Shown: piece by piece, positions 48,742 through 58,230 of the stretch
How the letters are laid out: every line of letters begins with the position of its first letter
Position numbering within the stretch: position 1 is the first letter of the stretch
Assembly: GCF_002893095.1 (NCBI RefSeq)
Contig: NZ_PKQQ01000012.1
Span: forward strand, 1-64,000
Reading direction: 5' to 3'
Length of the DNA stretch: 64,000 nt
From: Stenotrophomonas sp. VV52
GTDB lineage: Bacteria; Pseudomonadota; Gammaproteobacteria; Xanthomonadales; Xanthomonadaceae
Translations under genes and position numbers: made by a program
The notes under the pieces: model-generated
Seen by the model: the letters and a program-made list of their open reading frames with translations, nothing else
Told to the model about the DNA's origin: nothing
Database searches by the model: none

Positions 48742-49744
48742 CGAATCGCTCCTCGCCCGTCAGGGCCAGTACGTCAGCTTCACTGACGGGGTTGAAATCA
48801 CCGGGGATCGAATGCTTCAGGCTGGCCGCAGCCAGGCCGAAACGCACGATCGCGTCCGGTTCGAAGCCCTGCATCATGCCATGCAGGATCCCGGCGGCGA
48901 ACGCATCGCCACCGCCGATGCGGTCCACGATGCCGATCATCTCGCGCGTGGGCGCCACTGCGCGGGTGCCGTCGCGACCCAGCAGCATCGCGCCCAGCGC
49001 ATGGTGGTCCACGCTATGGGTGGTGCGCTGCGTGCACGCCATCCACTGCAGGCGCGGGAACGCAGCGAACGCCTGCACGGCGGCAGCGTCCACGCGCTCG
49101 GCCAGCGCGGGCTGTTCGAACTGCCCGCCCAGCACCACGCCGATGTCGCGGTAGTCGGCGAAGGCGACCGTGGCGCAGGCGAACAGCTCCCGCAGGATGG
49201 CCGGCGCATCGCCTTCCCAGCGCGCCCACAGCGAGGGCCGGAAGTTGCCGTCGAAGGACACCTTGACGCCACGCTCGCAGGCGGCGCGCGCGGCGACCAG
49301 GGTGGCGTCGGCCATGGCCGGGTTCAGCGCAGGGCTCACCCCGGAAAGGTGCAGCCACTGCACGCCGCGCAGCAGGGTGTCCCAGTCGTAGTCGCTGGCC
49401 TGGCCCAGCGAAAATGCCGAGTCCACCCGGTCGTAGACCACTTCGCTGGCGCGCTGCACCGCGCCGGTGGTGAGGAAGTACACGCCCATGCGGCCCGGGC
49501 GGGTCTGCAAATGGGTGGTGTCCACCCCGTGCCGGCGCAGTTCGCCTGCCACGTACTGGCCCAGCGGGTTGGCCGGCAGCGTGCTGACCATCTGCACGCT
49601 GTGGCCGAAGTGGGCCAGCGACACACCGACGTTGGCCTCCGCGCCGCCGGCGTGTACCGCCAGCTGCGGCGTCTGCAGCAGCAGTTCACGGCCAGGCGCG
49701 CTCATGCGCAGCAACAACTCCCCGAAACAGACAACACGACTCAT
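48728..49744 (-). CDS. kdgK: 2-keto-3-deoxygluconate (KDG) kinase
   Basis: KdgK phosphorylates KDG to KDPG. The 338-residue protein belongs to the PfkB/ribokinase fold: VCFGELLLRMSAPG at the start, HAGGAEANVGVSLAHFG (substrate-binding glycines), FDGNFRPSLWARWEG and the catalytic-base motif DRIGGGDAFAAGILHGM. ATG 49744 was chosen over the upstream open frame. The gene is divergent from the large TonB receptor gene, with possible operators in between, and its end overlaps eda. Confidence 0.95.
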   Translation of the reverse strand: MSRVVCFGELLLRMSAPGRELLLQTPQLAVHAGGAEANVGVSLAHFGHSVQMVSTLPANPLGQYVAGELRRHGVDTTHLQTRPGRMGVYFLTTGAVQRASEVVYDRVDSAFSLGQASDYDWDTLLRGVQWLHLSGVSPALNPAMADATLVAARAACERGVKVSFDGNFRPSLWARWEGDAPAILRELFACATVAFADYRDIGVVLGGQFEQPALAERVDAAAVQAFAAFPRLQWMACTQRTTHSVDHHALGAMLLGRDGTRAVAPTREMIGIVDRIGGGDAFAAGILHGMMQGFEPDAIVRFGLAAASLKHSIPGDFNPVSEADVLALTGEERFDVRR

Positions 49745-50016
49745 GGCGATGGATCCTTCGTGGTGGTCATGACCCGGGGACAGGCCCCGAATCGCAATGG
49801 CTAGCGGTGTCATTCTAGCGGTGTGGCGCGCTCCGTCCACCGGTTCGGTGGGCAGAAACCTTTGTCCCGCAGGCGTCTACGGGACATTTCAAGTCTGTTG
49901 CGGTGCAAGATGCTCGATTCCCAACGGACTGTTAACGTCGGCTCTGACCAGCGGTGTCATTGCACTGACATGTCGCCGGATAGCTGTTTCATGTAGCACC
50001 TTGGGAGAGGGAAAAC
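49745..50016. promoter_or_regulatory. Divergent kdgK / TonB-receptor control region with repeated operator-like sites
   Basis: This 272-base gap contains three copies of a GCGGTGT core. AATGGCTAGCGGTGTCATT (49796-49814) is an imperfect palindrome with AATG and CATT ends. CTAGCGGTGTGG follows directly (49815-49826). TGACCAGCGGTGTCATT (49945-49961) lies 56 bases before the receptor start. The shape, an even palindrome centred near CG with TGACA-type arms, is what LacI-family repressors of sugar genes use. A related site stands at 61723. The repressor gene itself is not in the window. Confidence 0.55.
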
Positions 50017-52776
50017 ATGCAATATCGAAACATCCATAAAAAGACACCGGTTACCTTGCTCGCCCTGTCGATCGGCCTGGCGCTGAGCGGAACCACCCTG
50101 GCGCAGGACCCGGCCCCGGCTTCGGCCACCGACCTGGACACCGTCACCGTCACCGGCTACCGCGCCAGCGTCGAGAAGGCGCTGGACATCAAGCGCGGCG
50201 AAGCCGGCGTGGTAGATGCCATCGTCGCCGAAGACATCGGCAAGTTCCCCGATCTGAACCTGGCCGAGTCGCTGCAGCGCGTACCCGGCGTGGTCATCAC
50301 CCGCGAAGCCGGCGAAGGCCGCAACATCTCGGTGCGCGGCCTGGGCCCGGACTTCACCCGCGTACGCATCAACGGCATGGAAGCGCTGACCACGGTCGGC
50401 GCCGGCGACCAGAGCGGCGGCACCAACCGCGGCCGCGGCTTCGACTTCAACGTGTTCGCCTCGGACCTGTTCTCGCAGCTGCTGGTGCGCAAGACCGCCT
50501 CGGCCGACGTGGAAGAAGGCTCGCTGGGTGCCACCGTCGACCTGCGCACCGCGCGCCCGTTCGACTACGACGGCTTCACCTTCGCCGCCAGCGGCCAGGC
50601 CAGCTACAACGCGATGGCCGAAAAGGCTGACCCGCGCGTGGCCGCGCTGATCTCCAACACCTGGGCTGATGGCACCTTCGGCGCGCTGCTGTCGGTGGCC
50701 TACTCCGAGCGCCAGGCGCTGGAAGAAGGCTCCAACACCGGCCGCTGGGCCAACGGCCCGAGCAACGGCAACTTCAATGCGGCGTCGCCGTTCACCCAGG
50801 CGCGTTCTGCCAGCGTGTACCACCCGCGCTTCCCGCGTTACGTGCAGATGGAACACGAGCAGAAGCGCCTGGGCGTGACCGGCACCCTGCAGTGGAAGCC
50901 GACCGACGCCACCGAGATCTCGCTGGACACGCTGTACTCGAAGATCGACGCCAAGCGCGACGAGCACTACATCGAAGCCATTTCCTTCAGCCGCGGCACC
51001 AGCACCACCCCGCGCCTGGTCGGCAAGCCGGCGATGATCGTCAAGGACGGCGTGATCGAGAACAACGCGCTGGTCTACGGTGAATTCGACAACGTCGACA
51101 TCCGCACCGAAAACCGCCACGACGAGTGGAGCACCGAGTTCAAGCAGATCGCCCTGAACGGCCAGCACCGTTTCGGCGACGACTTCACCTTGTCCGGCAA
51201 GGTCGGCATCTCGCGCTCCAAGCACGAGAACCCGATCCAGACCACCATCATCATGGATAAGTACGATGTGGACGGTTACAGCTACGACTACCGTGGCAAC
51301 AGCCGTTTCCCGAAGCTGAACTACGGTATCGACCCGACCAACCCGGTCGGCTGGGAACTGGCGGAAATCCGCCTGCGTCCGCAGTACGTGGACAACGACT
51401 TCGACACCGGCCAGATCGACTTCAACTGGAACCTGAGCCCGGGCTTCCGCCTGAAGGGCGGCATCCTGGCCAAGAACTACACCTTCGACACCGTGGAACT
51501 GCGCCGCGCCAGCGAGCTGGCCGTGCCGAACTTCCCCAACGGCACCAAGATCGTGCCGGTGGACATGACCCAGCAGTCCGGCCTGAAGGGCATCACCGGT
51601 ACGCCTGACCAGTGGGTGGTGCCGAACCTGGACGCCATTGCCGACCAGTTCGACATCTACAGCAACAGCGGTACCTTCGCCGTCGCCCCGCGCGCCAACA
51701 ACTCGCGCAGCGTGGAAGAAGAAGACAGTGGCGGCTACCTGATGGGCGAGTTCTCCACCGAACTGGGCAGCATTCCGTTCTCGGGCAACTTCGGCGTGCG
51801 CTATGTAAAGACCAAGCAGAGCTCCACCGGTCTTTCCACGCTGGCCACCGGCACCGTGGCAACCACGGTGGATCGTGAGTACGACGACACCCTGCCCTCG
51901 TTCAACCTGGTCGCGGAAATCACCCCGGACTTCCTGATCCGCCTCGGTGCGGCCAAGGTGATGAGCCGCCCGGGCCTGGGCAGCCTGACCCCGGGCGCCA
52001 CCGTGGCCGTAGCCGGCGGTGCGCGCACCATCTCCAGCGGCAACCCGTACCTGGACCCGATCCGCGCCAAGAACGTGGACCTGGGCTTCGAGTGGTACTT
52101 CTCCGAAGGCGCGATGGCCGGCATCGGCCTGTTCTACAAGGACATCGAAAGCTTCGTGCAGACCACCCGCGAAGTGGCGCCGTACAGCGCCAGCGGCCTG
52201 CCCGACTCGCTGCTGATCGGTACCGGCGCCTCACCGTCGGATGACTTCACCTACACCAAGCCGGTCAACACCCCGGGTGGCGAACTGCACGGCGTGGAAG
52301 CGAACTACATCCAGCCGTTCACCTTCCTGCCGGGCAACTGGTCGAACCTGGGCATCCAGTTGAACTACACCTGGGTCGAGTCGCAGATCCAGTACATCAA
52401 CTCCAGCGGCCAGCCGGTAATGAAGGCCGACCTGACCGGTCTGTCCAAGTCGTCCTGGAACGCCACGCTGTTCTATGAAGGCACCGTCTGGTCCGGCCGC
52501 GTTTCGGCCACCAACCGCGACGATTACCTGACCCAGGTGCCCGGCACCGAAGCAGGCTTCAACGTGGACGGTACCCACGGCATGACCGGCACCACCTTCA
52601 TCGATGCGTCGATCCGCTACGCGATCAACGACAAGCTGGAGCTGAGCCTGGAAGGCATGAACCTGACCAACGAAGCCAGCGACGAGTGGGTGTACTCGCC
52701 GGCCACCGGTCGCCTGCCGCTGCAGTACACCGAAACCGGCCGGCAGTACCAGCTGGGCGTTCGTTACAAGTTCTGA
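50017..52776 (+). CDS. TonB-dependent receptor of the carbohydrate-uptake type
   Basis: The 919-residue outer-membrane receptor has a signal peptide (LLALSIGLALSGTTLAQ), a TonB box (LDTVTVTGYR), a plug domain (DIGKFPDLNLAESLQRVPGV, ISVRGLGPDFTRVRINGM, SADVEEGSLGATVDLRTARP) and a 22-strand-type barrel ending in QYQLGVRYKF with the terminal Phe. The plug phrases are typical of the large sugar-oligomer receptors abundant in Xanthomonadaceae and Caulobacter. Its position opposite kdgK/eda and upstream of a secreted carbohydrate-active-type protein points to uronate-containing oligosaccharides. GGGAGAGGG precedes the ATG. A strong hairpin follows. Confidence 0.92.
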   Translation: MQYRNIHKKTPVTLLALSIGLALSGTTLAQDPAPASATDLDTVTVTGYRASVEKALDIKRGEAGVVDAIVAEDIGKFPDLNLAESLQRVPGVVITREAGEGRNISVRGLGPDFTRVRINGMEALTTVGAGDQSGGTNRGRGFDFNVFASDLFSQLLVRKTASADVEEGSLGATVDLRTARPFDYDGFTFAASGQASYNAMAEKADPRVAALISNTWADGTFGALLSVAYSERQALEEGSNTGRWANGPSNGNFNAASPFTQARSASVYHPRFPRYVQMEHEQKRLGVTGTLQWKPTDATEISLDTLYSKIDAKRDEHYIEAISFSRGTSTTPRLVGKPAMIVKDGVIENNALVYGEFDNVDIRTENRHDEWSTEFKQIALNGQHRFGDDFTLSGKVGISRSKHENPIQTTIIMDKYDVDGYSYDYRGNSRFPKLNYGIDPTNPVGWELAEIRLRPQYVDNDFDTGQIDFNWNLSPGFRLKGGILAKNYTFDTVELRRASELAVPNFPNGTKIVPVDMTQQSGLKGITGTPDQWVVPNLDAIADQFDIYSNSGTFAVAPRANNSRSVEEEDSGGYLMGEFSTELGSIPFSGNFGVRYVKTKQSSTGLSTLATGTVATTVDREYDDTLPSFNLVAEITPDFLIRLGAAKVMSRPGLGSLTPGATVAVAGGARTISSGNPYLDPIRAKNVDLGFEWYFSEGAMAGIGLFYKDIESFVQTTREVAPYSASGLPDSLLIGTGASPSDDFTYTKPVNTPGGELHGVEANYIQPFTFLPGNWSNLGIQLNYTWVESQIQYINSSGQPVMKADLTGLSKSSWNATLFYEGTVWSGRVSATNRDDYLTQVPGTEAGFNVDGTHGMTGTTFIDASIRYAINDKLELSLEGMNLTNEASDEWVYSPATGRLPLQYTETGRQYQLGVRYKF

Positions 52777-52790
52777 GTGCGCGTAACCGG

Positions 52791-52816
52791 CAGCGGCGTG
52801 GGCAACCACGCCGCTG
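52791..52816 (+). terminator. Hairpin after the TonB receptor gene
   Basis: An 11-bp perfect stem, CAGCGGCGTGG and CCACGCCGCTG, closes on the tetraloop GCAA, starting 14 bases after the receptor stop. There is no long T-run, but the stem is strong. It could attenuate transcription into the downstream LamG gene. Confidence 0.7.
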
Positions 52817-52916
52817 TTGCGGCGCAAGATGCCGCACTGCTTCCCGTTTGCTAGTTTCTGGCGGCCCTGCGCACACGCTGCGGCCGTGGTGATGTGCTGT
52901 GGAAAGGAAAGGTCAC

Positions 52917-55900
52917 ATGGTGCTTTGGGGTGGGGTGGTTCGGGCCGTTTCGGGCGTTGACGGGTGTGCGAGGGTCGGCCGACGGCCGACGCTACCGCGA
53001 ACGTTGGCACTGGCGGTGTTGGTGGCCTTGTCCGGTACCGCCGCCGCGCAGAGCACGCCACAGCTGCTGTTCCATGTCTCGGCCGAGCACGGCCTGGAGG
53101 CCGACCACGCCGAAGGCGATGCCGTTCCCAACTTCGTCGACAAGGTCACCACCGTGGCCGACGGTGCGCGTGGCCGCGGCATCCAATGGGCCGACGACGG
53201 TGTGCTGTCGTGGAACGCCCCGGGCAATATCCAGGCGCAGCGCGGGACCCTGGGTTTCTACTGGCGCCCGCGCTACGCGGTGGGCGAAGCGCCGTTCGTG
53301 ATCTTCCGGGTCGGCTACGCCGACCACAGCAGCTGGGACATGGCCTGGCTGCGCATCGACTGGAACGGTCACGGCTTCGATGCCTTCGTGACCGACGCCA
53401 ACCTGGCGCGCACCCGCGTGTCGTTCAAGCTGGACAAGACGCCCGATCCCGAACAGTGGCAGCACATCGCCTTTGGCTGGGACGAAAACCACGGCGTGCG
53501 CCTGTACGTGGACGGCAAGGAGGTCGCCCGCGCGGAGACCACCGCCGACTATGACGCGGCGCTGGACCAGCTCGGCCTGGCCGGGCGGGTGATGGCGCCC
53601 TACCAGGTGCAGAGCCGCTACAACTTCCTGCGTGGCAGCGATTTCGACGAGATCCGCGTCTATGATCGCCTGCTCGACCCCGCCGGCATGGCGGCGCTGG
53701 CTGCCAACAAGGCGCCCACCGGCAGCGTGGCCGACACCGGCCCGATGCGCGCCTGGAACCATCGCTTCGGGTGGGACAACGCCGCACCGCCGGTGCTCAC
53801 CGCACCCACCACGACCATCCGCAAGATCGAGTTCGCCGATACCAAGGACCACAAGCAGTGGATGTGGAAGGCGACCGACGGCATCGCCGAAACCACCTGG
53901 CCGGGCGTGTACAACCGCTCGCGCCTGCCCGGCCGCAACGACTACTTCCAGCTGCCGGACTGGAACACGTACGTGGAAGGCGGCCAGCAACTCGACCTGA
54001 CCGTTCCCGCCGGTGAGACCGTCAACCGCGTTGAAGTGCGCGGCGCGGCCTTCGGTGGGCTCAGCCACAGCATGGGCGACGCCGCTGCCACGCCGCTGCT
54101 GCAGCGCCCGCAGGGCGTGGTGCGCAGCGTGGACGACATTCCGGCGCAGACCGGTGGCGTGCTGCATTTCCACAATACCGCGCAGGAAACCCCAATCCAG
54201 GAGATCTGGGCCTACCAGGTCAGCGACGCCGCCGAGCCGGAAGGCACGGTGAAGCAGCGCTACCTGATCGACAGCCAGGCCCTGCCCGACTACCTCAACA
54301 TCACCACCCTGCGCGAGTACATCGACGGCCGCTACCCGGCCGCAGAGCGCAGCACGGTGATGGCGCTGCCCAAGGGCGCCGGCTCGCGCCGTCGCGGCGC
54401 GGACACGCTGCCGGCCCACCCGCTCCCGATCGTGCACGTGCTGATCCCGTCCGGCGTGGGCGACGCCCCAGCTGCGCAGCCGCTGATCCGCAGCTGGGCG
54501 CACAGCTGGGAAAACATGTACGACGGCTTGGACGGCGTGGCCATCGACCTGCCGGCACTCGACCTGCCGCCCGCGCGCGATGGCCTGATCCCGCTCAACA
54601 TCCGCATCAAGGACCCGATCTGGCCGGCGCGCGACATGATCGATGTGTCGGTCTCGGTCAAGCCGAACGAGAAGCGCACGCTGTGGCTGGACCTCCGCGA
54701 CCGCATCCTCACCGCCGACAGCCTGTGGATCAGCATCGCCTCGGGCGCGCCGGGCTTCAACGCGGGCTCGTTGGACGGTGCGGAGATCCGCATGGTCTAC
54801 AAGGACCGCGCCGAAGCGAAGAAGGAACACGTGGCCGACCGCTTCAACCAGGCGCGCGACAACTGGGGCTTCCTGGTCGAAGAGCACACCACCTCCAAGC
54901 GCCAGCGTCTGTATGCGCGCGTGTACGCGGACCTGAGCGACCTGCTGCGGGTGGACCCGGACCACGAACTGGGCCGGCTGTACTGGAACTACATCAGCTA
55001 CAACAGCCAGGGCAAACCGCCGTTCACCCAGCCCGAAGCGCCGAAGGGTGTGCCGCTCTGGGCGTTCCGGCAGACCGAAGACCTCAAATACGTGCGCCGC
55101 TTCGTGGACTGGTGGATCGACAACCGGCAGATCGCCTACGGCGACTTCGGCGGCGGCATCTCCGACGATACCGACCTGACCCAGCAGTGGCCGGGGCTGG
55201 CGCTGATGGGCGTGCAGCCGGACCGCCTGAACCGCTCGCTCACCGCGTTGTCCGACGCGGTGTACCGCAACGGCATGTTCTCCAACGGCCTGAGCACCAT
55301 CGAAACCGATGAGCTGCATTCCTACGAAGAAGGCATCAACGCCAACAGCGCGATGCTGTACCTCAACTGGGGCGATCCGCTCACCCTGGAACGCCTGATG
55401 GAAACGGTGAAGGCGTTCGACGAGCGCATCATCCTGCCCAATCCACAGGGCAACCTGCTGTTCTCCAGCAACTGGTTCGGCGGCAACAAGGTGTACCGCG
55501 AGCCGAACTGGCAATGGCAGAAGCCGTATTCGTTCCCGGCGCTGCACCCGGCCTTCCTGGTCGGCCAGTACAACGCCGACCCGACCGGCCGCAAGCTGGT
55601 CACCGGGCTGGCCGACAGCTACCTGGCGCACGCCTACACCGACGACAAGGGCCGCTGGGCGCTGCCCAACGAGATCAACTGGCAGACAGGCAAGGTGCGC
55701 GGCGGTGAGCTCAACAACGGCTCGGGCGGCGGCGATGTCATGCACACATTCTGGGCGGCATGGCGCTGGAGCGGTGACGACAAATACCTGAAGGCGCTGG
55801 ATTACCGCGTGCAGCGCGGGGGCCCCGGCGCATTGGCCAACCTGGGCGAAAACTTCGTCGAGGTGCTGGGCAAGGGCGCCGAATGGAACCCGAAGCTGGT

Positions 55901-56768
55901 GGCCGATGCGGACGCCGGCAACACCGGGTTCTCAAGCCTGATGGCGTGGCAAGCCACCGGCGACAAGAAGTACCTGGAAGCGCTGCATGCCGACGGCATC
56001 CAGGCCAAGGCGCAGCGCGAGTACATGAACACTGAAGGCCACTGGTGGTCCGACCGCGTGGAAGCGCCGAGCGAGTTCCTGCAGCGGGCACGCCTGGGTG
56101 GCATTGCCCTGAAGCGCAACCAGAGCTGGCCCGGGCACACGGTGAGCTGGCGCTTCGCGCAGCCTGACGCGGCCGAGCAGGTGGCGCTGCTGGTGCATGC
56201 GCCGTCCACCGAGCACTTCAAGGTCATTGCGTACAACACCGGCAAGCATGCGGTGGATGCGGAGATGAGTACCTGGAACGTCACCGCCGGGCAGTGGCGG
56301 ATGACCAGCGGCGTGGACCGTGACGGCGACGACCGCATCGATGGCAAGGGCGAAACGCGTGAGGTATCGCTGGAGCGCAGTGCAAGCCTTCCGCTGCGGT
56401 TCGCACCGGGCGTGGCGCAGGTGTTCGAGTTCGAACTGATCAAGGCCGGTACGCCGGTGGAGCTGCGCCCCGACCTGGGCGTGGGTCGTGGCGATGTGCG
56501 CGTTGACGGACGCCAGGTGCACGTGACCGTGCACAGCTTGGGGCACGTGGGCACACCGGTGGGCACGGCGGTGCTGGAGGACGCGAACGGGCGTGAGCTG
56601 GCGCGTATCGAGATTCCGGCGATGGAAGCGCCGGTGGATCTGGTGCCGAAGACGACCACGGTGAGCCTGCCGTTGCCAGCGGGTATTCGCAGCGGCCTTC
56701 GCGTGCGCGTGGAGCTGCAGGATGGCGGCGCGGAAGTCACCCAGCGCAACAACACCGTGACCTTCTGA
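52917..56768 (+). CDS. Large secreted LamG-domain protein with helical-toroid-like region; candidate polysaccharide-active enzyme
   Basis: The protein has about 1283 residues. A signal peptide is visible (TLALAVLVALSGTAAAQ). Then comes a LamG/concanavalin-type jellyroll (about residues 50-265; WQHIAFGWDENHGVRLYVDG and FDEIRVYDRLLDPAGMAAL), a beta-rich middle, and a long helical segment resembling an (alpha/alpha) toroid (about 660-1080; YGDFGGGISDDTDLTQQWPG and GGELNNGSGGGDVMHTFWAA). A C-terminal CARDB-like beta domain follows. I do not recognise an established CAZyme family. Its place between a sugar TonB receptor and the KDG region suggests a lyase or hydrolase for uronate polysaccharides. 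ATG 52917 follows GGAAAGGAAAGG. A REP element lies inside the signal-peptide coding region; the in-frame GTG 52899 is an alternative start. Confidence 0.75.
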   Translation: MVLWGGVVRAVSGVDGCARVGRRPTLPRTLALAVLVALSGTAAAQSTPQLLFHVSAEHGLEADHAEGDAVPNFVDKVTTVADGARGRGIQWADDGVLSWNAPGNIQAQRGTLGFYWRPRYAVGEAPFVIFRVGYADHSSWDMAWLRIDWNGHGFDAFVTDANLARTRVSFKLDKTPDPEQWQHIAFGWDENHGVRLYVDGKEVARAETTADYDAALDQLGLAGRVMAPYQVQSRYNFLRGSDFDEIRVYDRLLDPAGMAALAANKAPTGSVADTGPMRAWNHRFGWDNAAPPVLTAPTTTIRKIEFADTKDHKQWMWKATDGIAETTWPGVYNRSRLPGRNDYFQLPDWNTYVEGGQQLDLTVPAGETVNRVEVRGAAFGGLSHSMGDAAATPLLQRPQGVVRSVDDIPAQTGGVLHFHNTAQETPIQEIWAYQVSDAAEPEGTVKQRYLIDSQALPDYLNITTLREYIDGRYPAAERSTVMALPKGAGSRRRGADTLPAHPLPIVHVLIPSGVGDAPAAQPLIRSWAHSWENMYDGLDGVAIDLPALDLPPARDGLIPLNIRIKDPIWPARDMIDVSVSVKPNEKRTLWLDLRDRILTADSLWISIASGAPGFNAGSLDGAEIRMVYKDRAEAKKEHVADRFNQARDNWGFLVEEHTTSKRQRLYARVYADLSDLLRVDPDHELGRLYWNYISYNSQGKPPFTQPEAPKGVPLWAFRQTEDLKYVRRFVDWWIDNRQIAYGDFGGGISDDTDLTQQWPGLALMGVQPDRLNRSLTALSDAVYRNGMFSNGLSTIETDELHSYEEGINANSAMLYLNWGDPLTLERLMETVKAFDERIILPNPQGNLLFSSNWFGGNKVYREPNWQWQKPYSFPALHPAFLVGQYNADPTGRKLVTGLADSYLAHAYTDDKGRWALPNEINWQTGKVRGGELNNGSGGGDVMHTFWAAWRWSGDDKYLKALDYRVQRGGPGALANLGENFVEVLGKGAEWNPKLVADADAGNTGFSSLMAWQATGDKKYLEALHADGIQAKAQREYMNTEGHWWSDRVEAPSEFLQRARLGGIALKRNQSWPGHTVSWRFAQPDAAEQVALLVHAPSTEHFKVIAYNTGKHAVDAEMSTWNVTAGQWRMTSGVDRDGDDRIDGKGETREVSLERSASLPLRFAPGVAQVFEFELIKAGTPVELRPDLGVGRGDVRVDGRQVHVTVHSLGHVGTPVGTAVLEDANGRELARIEIPAMEAPVDLVPKTTTVSLPLPAGIRSGLRVRVELQDGGAEVTQRNNTVTF
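52970..52995 (-). repeat. SMAG-like REP inside the LamG gene's signal-peptide region
   Basis: On the reverse strand the element reads GTAGCGTCGGCC, a short loop, then GGCCGACCC, the same format as the intergenic REPs of this window. Here it lies within the open frame and encodes the arginine-rich n-region (VGRRPTLPR) of the signal peptide. Confidence 0.7.
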
Positions 56769-56769
56769 C

Positions 56770-56796
56770 GTAGAGCCGGGCTCTGCCCGGCTCTAC
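56770..56796 (+). repeat. SMAG-like REP element, perfect 11-bp palindrome
   Basis: GTAGAGCCGGG pairs exactly with CCCGGCTCTAC across the five-base loop CTCTG. It starts two bases after the stop codon of the LamG gene and ends just past the convergent PhzF stop region, so it likely serves as a bidirectional transcript end. Confidence 0.85.
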
Positions 56797-57626
56797 AGCG
56801 TGACGGTGCCCTCGATGCAGGTCACGCACGTTCCCCCGATCCACAACGCATCGCCCTCCTGCTCCACCTGCACCCGCCCCGCACGCCCCAACACGGTGCC
56901 CTGGCTGATCACATACCGCGTCGGCGCCTCGCCCAGCAACCACCGCGCAATGCCCGCATTGAGGCTGCCGGTCACCGGATCCTCCGGCGCCGCCTCGCCG
57001 GCGATGAACGCACGCGACTCGTACTGCGCGTCTACGCCGTCGCTTTCGCTGCACGCGGCAAACACGCCCACCATCAATCCGTCCAACGCCGCGTAGTCCG
57101 GCCGCACCGCCAACACCGCTGCCCGGCTTTCCAGGCGCACCGCGATCCACGGCGGCCCGTTGTCCACCCACCGGGCGTCCACCACGTCGTCGGCGGCCAC
57201 GCCAAGGCCTGCAACAACGCGCTCCCGCAACGCGGGCACCAGCGGCCCCTCGCGCAACAGCGGCGGCGCATCGAAGGCAAATCCGGTCTCGCTTCGACGA
57301 ATCCGCACCAGCCCGATCCCGCACTCCTGCACGATCTCTGCGCCCCGCGGTACGCCGCCATTGGTCAACCACGCATGGCAACTGCCCAGGGTGGGATGCC
57401 CGGCGAACGGCAATTCGCCCAGCGGGGTGAAGATGCGCACGCGGTAATCCGCACGCGGGTCGCCCGGCGCGGAAACGAAGGTGGTTTCGCTGAGGTTCGT
57501 CCAGCGGGCGAACGCTGCCATGCGGGCATCGCCCAGCCCATCGGCATTGAGAACCACCGCAAGCGGGTTGCCCAGCAGCGGATCGGTGCTGAAAACGTTG
57601 ACCTGGACGAACGGGTGGGTGGACAC
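56793..57626 (-). CDS. PhzF-family isomerase/epimerase-like protein
   Basis: The 277-residue protein has the PhzF (diaminopimelate-epimerase-like) fold. It starts VNVFSTDPLLGNPLAVVLNA, contains the conserved catalytic Glu region NLSETTFVSAP, and the phrases LPFAGHPTLGSCHAWL and EDPVTGSLNAGIARWLL of the second half. The reaction in most relatives is unknown; PhzF itself isomerises a phenazine precursor. The GTG start at 57626 with AGGAAC upstream gives the family beginning. Gene content around it (uronate cluster) gives no substrate hint. Confidence 0.88.
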   Translation of the reverse strand: MSTHPFVQVNVFSTDPLLGNPLAVVLNADGLGDARMAAFARWTNLSETTFVSAPGDPRADYRVRIFTPLGELPFAGHPTLGSCHAWLTNGGVPRGAEIVQECGIGLVRIRRSETGFAFDAPPLLREGPLVPALRERVVAGLGVAADDVVDARWVDNGPPWIAVRLESRAAVLAVRPDYAALDGLMVGVFAACSESDGVDAQYESRAFIAGEAAPEDPVTGSLNAGIARWLLGEAPTRYVISQGTVLGRAGRVQVEQEGDALWIGGTCVTCIEGTVTL

Positions 57627-57688
57627 GGAAGCAGTTCCTGCGCGGTGGGGTTCCCCATCATCGCGTGCAGGCGGTGGCAGGTCGAGCG

Positions 57689-58063
57689 TCAGCGGGGCTG
57701 GATGAACCACAGCACGTCCTTGCCGTTGCTGTAGCGCATCAGGATGAAGTTGGGACACTCGTAGATGTCCGCCGGGATGCTGCCTTCGGGCAGCTTCAGG
57801 CGCCAGTTGGGCAGCGACACCCGTGCGGTGGGAAAGCCGATCGGCAAGGCCCAGTACAACTCGGCGGCATTGGCGATGATGACCTGCAGGCAGCCGCTGC
57901 GGTCGCGGATTTCGACATGGGCGATGCCGTCATCGAGATACTCCTTCGCACGCCAGCCCTCGGTCACGCGCGACTGGCCACGGGAGGTGCGGCGCGTGGT
58001 GTGGCGGGTGGTCCGCCTGGCGCGGGCGGCGACGTGGGTATCCAAGATGAGCAGTATCCGCAA
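57689..58063 (-). CDS. Hypothetical protein (124 aa)
   Basis: The 124-residue protein has a basic N-terminus rich in Arg and Thr and a C-terminal part with short beta strands (LQVIIANAAELYWALPIG, ECPNFILMRYSNGKDVLWF). The start is uncertain: the given frame begins at TTG and later starts could apply. No family is recognised. It is followed 62 bases downstream by the PhzF gene on the same strand. Confidence 0.5.
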   Translation of the reverse strand: MRILLILDTHVAARARRTTRHTTRRTSRGQSRVTEGWRAKEYLDDGIAHVEIRDRSGCLQVIIANAAELYWALPIGFPTARVSLPNWRLKLPEGSIPADIYECPNFILMRYSNGKDVLWFIQPR

Positions 58064-58174
58064 GGAAAGGTCGTGGGACGTTTCGATGCTATCTGCGTCA
58101 TTCGGGAGGGTGCTTTGAGGATGTTCCTAGATTTGATCCGGGGTTCACCCGAGGCGCGTGGGTTGCCGGCGGTA

Positions 58175-58201
58175 CGTGGGACACGCATGGCGTGTCGCTA
58201 C
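58175..58201 (-). repeat. SMAG-like REP element, GTAGCGACACGC type
   Basis: On the reverse strand the element starts GTAGCGACACGC and pairs with GCGTGTCCCACG across CAT. The same sequence occurs at 58974-59000 in the opposite orientation, so the two copies flank the cysteine dioxygenase gene. Confidence 0.85.
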
Positions 58202-58230
58202 GCGGTGGCGGGCGATCCGGGGCCGGCGGG

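Noticed and set aside
49745..50016. A small gene in the kdgK/TonB-receptor gap
   Set aside because: Only short frames without a ribosome-binding site or coding character occur; operator-like repeats explain the region better.
52992..55745. A 917-codon reverse open frame inside the LamG gene
   Set aside because: It is antisense to a protein with a signal peptide and LamG motifs; no domain is visible in the reverse product.
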